Below are positions 57,568 through 64,000 of a stretch of DNA of 64,000 nucleotides, in pieces. A program made the position numbers and the translations under genes. The notes beneath the pieces are model-generated. The model made no database searches, was not told the DNA's origin, and saw only the letters and a program-made list of their open reading frames with translations. How positions within the stretch are numbered: position 1 is the first letter of the stretch; each line of letters starts with the position of its first letter. The DNA comes from Pinus tabuliformis (lineage: Eukaryota > Streptophyta > Pinopsida > Pinales > Pinaceae), in assembly GCA_031772625.1 (NCBI GenBank), contig CM062818.1:1681004167-1681068166 (forward strand), written 5' to 3'.

Positions 57568-58110
57568 ATGTCTAACTCAATCAAGGGTGAGAAAAAACTA
57601 GAAGGAGCATCCAACTTCAGATCCTGGAAGAAGAGGATTGACCTAATCTTCGAGAAGAACAAGGCGCTGGATTTGGTAAAAGGAAATGTAAAGAAGCCTG
57701 CAAAAGAAGCCAGTGATGTCGACAAAGTGAAATTAAGGGATTTAGAATTGATGGCTATGACTTTGATGGTGAAGGGATATAAGACAATCTTGTGCCATTC
57801 ATAACTAACATCGAAATGTATGAATCCTTGTCGAAGCTCTTTACTATTAAGAATATTGGTCGAGTAATAAGTTTGAAGAATGAGTTGAGAACTACGAAGA
57901 TGATATTGTGGCAACCTTCGTTGTGGAGATAGCTTGACTTAGGGATGATCTCTTGGCCATTGATGAGAATGTTTTGGACAAAGAACTTGTGACCACTGCT
58001 CTATTAGGATTGCCACCCTCGTGGGGCGCATTGCAGCAGGTCTCAACAGTGGGAGGAAGCCGCCAACAACTCCCAAAGATAAGTATCTCATGTCTTTTCA
58101 GTTTTGGGTT
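57568..58110 (+). pseudogene. C3 gag, broken
   Basis: MSNSIKGEKKLEGASNFRSW then KKRIDLIFEKNKALDLVKGN is the N-terminal Copia gag pattern, similar to element E (ASNFLAWKKRTDL). The frame ends at 57804; other frames continue with LVPFITNIEMYESLSKLF and LVTTALLGLPPSWGAL (UBN2-type). No zinc knuckle follows; the sequence turns into unrelated DNA near 58080. Confidence 0.7.
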
Positions 58111-60654
58111 CATGTATGCATTTAATTTTTATTATATCAGATACTAATCACCTTTCTCCCTTTGTTGTCTTGATTAGCGAAAACATCTGAAAGAAGGAGG
58201 ATCTCTCAAGACAAGGGAAAACATCTAAAAGGAGGAGGATCTCTCAAGACAAGGTTAGTCAAGAAACAAAGGTATGCTTTGCATACATTGATTGAAAGGA
58301 TTATTCATTTGATAATCTATTACTAAATCTATTATGACTAGATGTATTGAATCTTAGTGATTCTTATATGGGTGATTCATTTTTTGATAAATCTACCCAC
58401 CCCACTCTTATCAGGTTTTGTAGAACCCTAGACAGGTTCTAGAAAACCATAACCGAAGGGTATGCTAAATGTCTAAATCCCCTAAGTTGCTTAGGGATAC
58501 TATGAAATGATAGTTGAAGTTTTTATTGATGATGTCATGTTTGGGATTTTGGAATGATCAGGAAATCCTAACTTATTAGGGTTGAGTGATAAGGTCTAAA
58601 GTCCCAAAACCTTTGAAGTTTTGGTTTTGTTGTGTTCTACATTGGAACCCTGGCACATTCGGGTTTGGTAGAATGTGTTCTACGTTGGAACCATGGCTTA
58701 TTAGGGTTTGGTGGAATGTGTGAGCAAGACCCTTATATTGTTTTAGAATTGATTTACTTGGTATGTGTGTGTTTGTCAGACTATGATCAAACCCTAGTAT
58801 ATTCAAGATGGTTGTGTGTCTAACTCTTATTGATATTTGTGAAGTTGGGTTTGACTAACACATGATATGTAATGTCTTTACACGATGATGAAATCTAGGC
58901 ATATATAGAAATGTCCTTTTGGTTGAAACCCTAGCTTGGTCTAGGTCAAATGTATTTATGTTATAAGACATATGATATGCTTATGTATGGTTATGAATTC
59001 CTAGATATGTTTGTTGACCTAGTCATTGATGGTATTGGTCATGAATCTTAGGATTTAATGGAAGTCCTTGTTCTAGATTCTAGGATGATGATATCTGGAA
59101 ATCGAGGGTGTTGTAGCTAAACCCTAGTGAAGTTAAAATTGTCTACTATGTATAACAATCTAAAATCTATTAGATGATTGTTGAAAATGAAAATCTGGGG
59201 TTTTGTAGTTAGACCCTAGTAGTGACATTGTCTAGTGTGAAATGTAACAATCTAAGATCTATGCATGTAATGATTGTTGAGATTGTGGAAATGGAATTCT
59301 AGGGTTCTGGAATTGAACCTTAGTCGAAGTAGAAATCTCTAATGAATGTTGACTATATGATTTGAGATTTGTGAGAGATTGTTTAAATTTGAACTCTAGT
59401 TGAGTATGATGATTGCTCGGAAATCTAGGGTTTGCAAACTAATCCTAGTAGTAGTTGGTCATGTTAGTGACTAATTGATGCTTGATTGAAAAATCTAGGG
59501 GTTTGGAACTAACCCTAGTGGAAGTTGGTCAGGTTAAAGACTAAGTTGTGATTGACTTTGATTAATTTTCTATGAAATCTAGGATTTGTATGAATCCCTA
59601 GTGAAAAGTCTAACATATGTATTTTGAAAGGTTGTTAGATGCTTTGTAGATCTATATGTGTTTTGAATTGTCTCTACGATTTGCTATATGTTGTAGTAAG
59701 GTATGTCATACCTTTGGAAGACACATTGAAACCCTAGATCGAATGAATGTTGTTATGAAGTAGTCTAGGGTGTATAACAAAGTCCCTAGCAGATGTTAAA
59801 GAGTATATGTCTCTTGTTTAAAAATTTGGGTATCTGATTTGTATAAAGTTGAAATGCTTCTATGTTTTTTATATGGCTAACATTATGCTTCTATAGATCT
59901 GGTTGTACTTTCTATCTAAGCTATGCAGGTACACAATCTTCAACTTGGTGAAGATGCTCGATGTGACAAGCAAGTTGCGCTAGTACACAATCTTCAACTT
60001 GGTGAAGATCCTTGATGTGACAAGCATGATGAGGATGATAATAACTCTAATGAAATGGTTGGAAGCCACAAAAGATTCTTCGATGACGAAAAGAAGTAGA
60101 ACTCCCTAGGTTAAGAAGGAGCTCGAATGAAAGGAATCTCCCTAGGATAAGAGGATAGTTGAGAAGATTCCTTGTATAGGAATGATTAGATCCTCTCGAT
60201 TTAAGAGGAAGCGACAGATATGATTCTTTGCTTCATGTGTCATGCACTAGACCAGGACTAACAACCGTAAGTTTTAGTGAGGGCCATGAATAGGAGAAGG
60301 AAATTGGAGAACGCATTTTGAGACGTTGATAGAAGGCAAGCAGGATCTGATTGAAGAATATGTTGTTGCATATGAAGTAGGAAGAATAATGTATGATTGA
60401 GGAATCTTCTGTCAAAGATTCGGTTGATAGTCCTACTATGGAAAGTTGAGAACCAACATTTGTTGTCTGTAAGACTCCAGAGGTTTATATTTGATTATGT
60501 ACAAGTGAAAGTAATTTATTGATTGGGGTTGTGTTCATAAAGGTGAATCCCTCGAAGGATTTGATAGCATGTTGATTATCGATCAGTTTGATCGGGAGAG
60601 ATTTGTGCTCCTTGATCTACTAGATCAAGGGCTGTTGAGGATTTGTGAGTGAAG
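58111..60654 (+). other. C3 internal non-coding region with degenerate repeats
   Basis: 58350-59800 is built of loose repeats around CTAGGGTTT…AACCCTAG with TGATTG and GTTGGTCA spacers. 59940-60015 contains a doubled ACAATCTTCAACTTGGTGAAG phrase. A unit related to the tandem repeat at 31023 occurs near 60235. No gene. Confidence 0.55.
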
Positions 60655-61026
60655 CATTTCCTCGAAGGACATCTGGCCAACACATTGTGTTGATGTCTAG
60701 AAGTTGGAAAGGTGGTGTTGATCATTGAGCTCTGTTTTGGATACACACTTGGATTTTTGGGTTGATGGTTAGCAAGTAAGCCTGATGGTACCTAGAGGGG
60801 CTAAAAGCTTGAGTCCATCTTAGTCCCACCTGGATAGATTGCCTTGGTTAGGAATCTAGTCCTTGGCATTGTGGTGCCTAAACTGTTGAGTGACTGTTTG
60901 GATAGATTGCCCTGGTCAGGAATCTAGTCCATGGCATTGCGGTGCCTAAAGTTCTTCATGGTTCATATAGTTTGAGATCTTCCATTGTATATGTACATTA
61001 TGAATACCTCCCTAGTTAAGAGGGAG
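60655..61026 (+). mobile_element. C3 3' internal end and purine tract
   Basis: Near-copy of 56166-56540; ends with CTAGTTAAGAGGGAG before the 3' LTR. Confidence 0.75.
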
Positions 61027-61182
61027 TGTTGGAAAATGTAACTATGTTCGGTCTCCAATAATGTACTTGAGTCATCATGTAATGTACATGTCAAAAGAAT
61101 AAAGAAAAGAATTTTTATTATTATTATTGTGAATTATTAAAGCATGGGTTTCATGCTTGGTTCACCATGTTTTAGGTCAAAG
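61027..61182 (+). mobile_element. C3 3' LTR, truncated
   Basis: Matches the first 156 bp of 56541-57476, then stops at TTTTAGGTCAAAG. Confidence 0.75.
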
Positions 61183-61803
61183 TGTAATGTTCCTAACTAG
61201 GGTGAACAGTAATATACAAAGCAAATAAACAACCAACAACTGGAAATGAGAAACAATCAATAGACACCATAAAAACACTACAAATAAGAATCATCTGAGC
61301 CATATTATTAATTCTTTCCACAACAAGTACAATGGTGATGGATTGGTGCACCTAGCATTGTCTTAATGGACAAGATTGACAAAACCTAGGTGAGTAAACA
61401 AGAACCCAAGTGTTGCACAACTGCTACTCCAAGGATGATCTACGCTGCCCAGAAACTGTGCTGCCTGCTGGAAAGGAAGTGTTGGAAACTCCACCTCTCG
61501 TGCTCAGAAAACGCTGCAACTTCATCTCCCTAGTCCTCAACCAAAACCCAGAAAGAGTTTTGCCTAGTTCAGACCCACGGAATTCTACCCCCAAGCTCCC
61601 CGTTCTTGTCCTCACACTGGGAAGTATGGCCTGCCGGTAGCTGGCTAGAAAGGCCCCCCAAATCACCCCCAAATGCTGAGATGCTCCCCTCTAAGGCTTT
61701 TCCCACTTCTCCAATTAACTCCAGCTCTATAGCTCCTTCCCCCAACTCCCACGTGTGCCCAGTGATGGCTCTCTGCACATGCCTCAGTGACTGTAAATCA
61801 AGT
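61183..61803 (-). mobile_element. LTR fragment of another Copia family
   Basis: Starts TGTAATGTTCCTAAC right at the break of the C3 LTR and is itself cut at 61803 by element H. No internal sequence. Open frames here are not supported. Confidence 0.45.
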
Positions 61804-63302
61804 TGTTGAAGTTTCTAAGTTTACTTAATTTAGAAACCCTTCATACACCTTTCCTGATTTATTCCTACCTACTTGTTAATTTTCCTTTAACAAGTTATTT
61901 ACAAAGTAAATACTGAAAATAAACACCAGTGCATGCTCAACATATTACAGATCAGCAACTAAAAGAAACAAGAACAAACACACCACATGAAACCATTATT
62001 TTTGGACCAATGTCCCCGGAAAAACCCAATGCGGGAAAACTGGTGTAGCTATCTGAGGGTTTTCTTATTAAGCAATATCAGAGTACAATCTGGGTGTCGT
62101 AACTGGCCTACCCAACAGAGAATTTCCTGTGCATCTATACCTCACAGTTTGAGAGAAATCACCTGGCTGAAACCCCAGAAAACCCTTTCGGCAGCTCCTC
62201 AACACAAAATTGCTCCTGCAACCCCAGCGTCTGCCTAATCTGGACTGCGTCAGCCCCTCTTTGTCTCACGCTGGCCCTGCATCAGCCTTTCTAGGCCTGC
62301 GTAAGCTCTGGAGATGATGAGGACCATTAGAGAAGGAGCCCTACTTGGCTACTTCTGCGTGAGCCCTTGCTGGCTCTGCGTCACCCTCCTTGGCTGCTGT
62401 GCTGCTCTCCCAGTACAATCTCTACCTTCTTTCTTCCTCTGTACTCAATGCCTGTCAGCTGCTCTCCTGATCACAGGTGAATGGGATATTTTGTGTGAGG
62501 GATTCATAATGACATTCAGCTTAAGACAGGTTTGACTGTATTGATGAGGCGCTACAAGAGGTGAAAGCAGCAATCTTTAGGATACCATAGGTGATAGGCC
62601 TCATCATTGGGTAATTATATGGGCCTTAATTCACCTCCTAGCTTAGTCAAACCAACTATTCTCATAACTTATTGCATACTTCTGATTATATTTTGTTTAT
62701 GAGATGAGTTAGAGTTGGATACTTTGCTTTGTGGTCTAATGTGCATTTAATGCAGGATTAAAGGATAAAAGCACTTGGCTGCTTCTGCACGACCTTGCGT
62801 GAGCCCTTGCTGGCTCTGCGTCACCCTCCTTGGCTGTTGCGCTGCTCTCCTGGCACAATCTTTGCCTTCTCTGTTCCTCTATACTCAATGCCCCTCAATT
62901 CTCCCGGTCACTGATTCTATCTCTCTTAGGAAACCCCGCTCGAGAGAATAGAATGACTAATCATCTGGTGTGTTCTCCAACTGACCCTCAAACCTCCTCT
63001 TATGCTTTTCCTATTGACGATTCAACGGCCCAGATTAAGTCCCTAATCAATGGATAAGATTATATCTGGCTTGATCCATGTCTTTTGGACTAATCTAAAC
63101 AGATTCATATCAATACACATTAATATTTTATTTTCCCTAAGTTTAGACTTAGGGACTCCATTAAAAATATTAATTATTTTAATATCCCTTGGTCTGTTTA
63201 GAATCTGCCCAAACCCTTGCTGGGTATTGGAGATCTCATGTACCCCAACCTCTCCATCAAATTTTGTGGCTAGAGCACATCAGATGCTACCCCAAATCAA
63301 CA
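61804..63302 (-). mobile_element. Element H 3' LTR
   Basis: 1499 bp, TGTTGAAGTTTC to CCCCAAATCAACA, related to the F LTR at both ends. It is about 380 bp longer because of a duplicated segment (62343-62415 and 62773-62850) around roughly 300 bp of foreign sequence. Confidence 0.75.
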
Positions 63303-64000
63303 CTCCCTCTTAGCGAGGACTCTGCTCTAGCAATGCTCGTTACTGAGTATTACTCTGATCATCTAGCATCGGTACCTGTGCTGATGCTAGGCCTTCCTGC
63401 CCAACATCCTCTGCACTGCTGCTTCCTGTACTGCTGCCCATGGTTCTGCCACTGCCACTACTGCATCTGTACGACATCTCCCTCTGCATTCGTGCTGTTG
63501 TTAGACCTTTCTCCCAGCACTGCATCGGCATTGCACCTCCTCTCATCATGTTGCATCGTGCTGCCCATTGTTGCACTGCAACTCAGTTACTGAGAGGTAA
63601 GTAACCGATTCTCTAACTGACCTCCCTGTTGGGCTCAAGACACCCACTAATGCTGAAGCTCCCTCTGTCGCTGACAAGTGCTCCCTCTCTTTGACCTCTG
63701 TGTTGCTGCAACAACTCCCTGCATCTCGCACTGTTGCACACCTCTTTGTGCCTTCCTGCACTGGTCCAACACTCATGTGCCTCTCGCACTATTGCAGCCT
63801 GCTAGCTCTGCACTGTCTTGAGACTCCTGCACTCTAGCTTTCTCTGTCGCTCCATCCGCATCCATCTCTACCCACCAAGCTAATCATGCTACTCCTCGTT
63901 AGGGTTCCCGTAGCAAGGTCTATTCCAAGAGGCCGGGTACCTCGAGGATCCTGCCCCTCATCGCCTGTAGTCCGCCTGACTATAGCTCGATGTCTCCCCA
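63303..64000 (-). mobile_element. Element H 3' internal region, continues past the window
   Basis: The purine tract (CTCCCTCTTAGCGAGG on the plus strand), then sequence matching 46746-47320 of element F, reaching what is the C-terminal end of gag in F. Open frames are not supported. Confidence 0.65.

Larger units (their letters stand above)
56541..61182 (+). mobile_element. Element C3: gag-only Copia-type element
   Basis: 5' LTR, degenerate primer-binding site, gag remnant, about 2.5 kb of non-coding DNA, purine tract (TTAAGAGGGAG at 61016-61026) and a 3' LTR cut after 156 bp by another LTR at 61183. No pol motif seen. Confidence 0.7.

Overview
This 64 kb window looks like intergenic DNA of a large seed-plant genome, most likely a gymnosperm (conifer). 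The reasons are dense, nested and decayed LTR retrotransposons, almost no host coding sequence, and gag, protease and plant-mobile-domain sequences of a style I associate with conifer repeats. The lineage is an inference. All alignments were made by eye; lengths come from counting, and identities are approximate.

Layout. 1-7396 (+) is Ty3/gypsy-type element A. It has two related LTRs, a primer-binding site of tRNA-Arg type, a decayed reading frame with two zinc knuckles and an aspartic protease, and no reverse transcriptase. 9633 to about 28000 (-) is element B, a relative sharing A's leader and 3' region. B carries RT, RNase H and integrase, a separate second RNase H downstream of integrase, and an antisense plant-mobile-domain reading frame with a plausible intron. 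B's leader is interrupted between 20112 and about 26740 by a CpG-rich, Copia-style LTR and AT-rich DNA. 28000-32441 holds LTR fragments and unassigned sequence. 33507-34327 (-) contains the last two exons of what looks like a real host gene, with a DnaJ-like C-terminus and a hydrophobic tail.

35447-64000 is a pile-up of Copia-type elements on both strands. Several have LTRs, a primer-binding site and gag but no pol: D1 (40594-44771), E (37175 to about 45955), F (45956-55223) and C3 (56541-61182). H starts at 61804 and leaves the window. Only G (48104-53456), inserted in the gag of F, has a full Copia gag-protease-integrase-RT-RNase H order, and its RT active site is destroyed.

How the parts relate. 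Nothing here looks autonomous now. A and B carry complementary halves of a Ty3/gypsy gene set between related untranslated regions. The gag-only Copia elements would have needed pol supplied in trans. The most distinctive structures are B's domain order with its antisense intron-bearing frame, the concentration of gag-only elements, a 78-bp palindrome at 7905-7982, and repeated short motifs inside LTRs.
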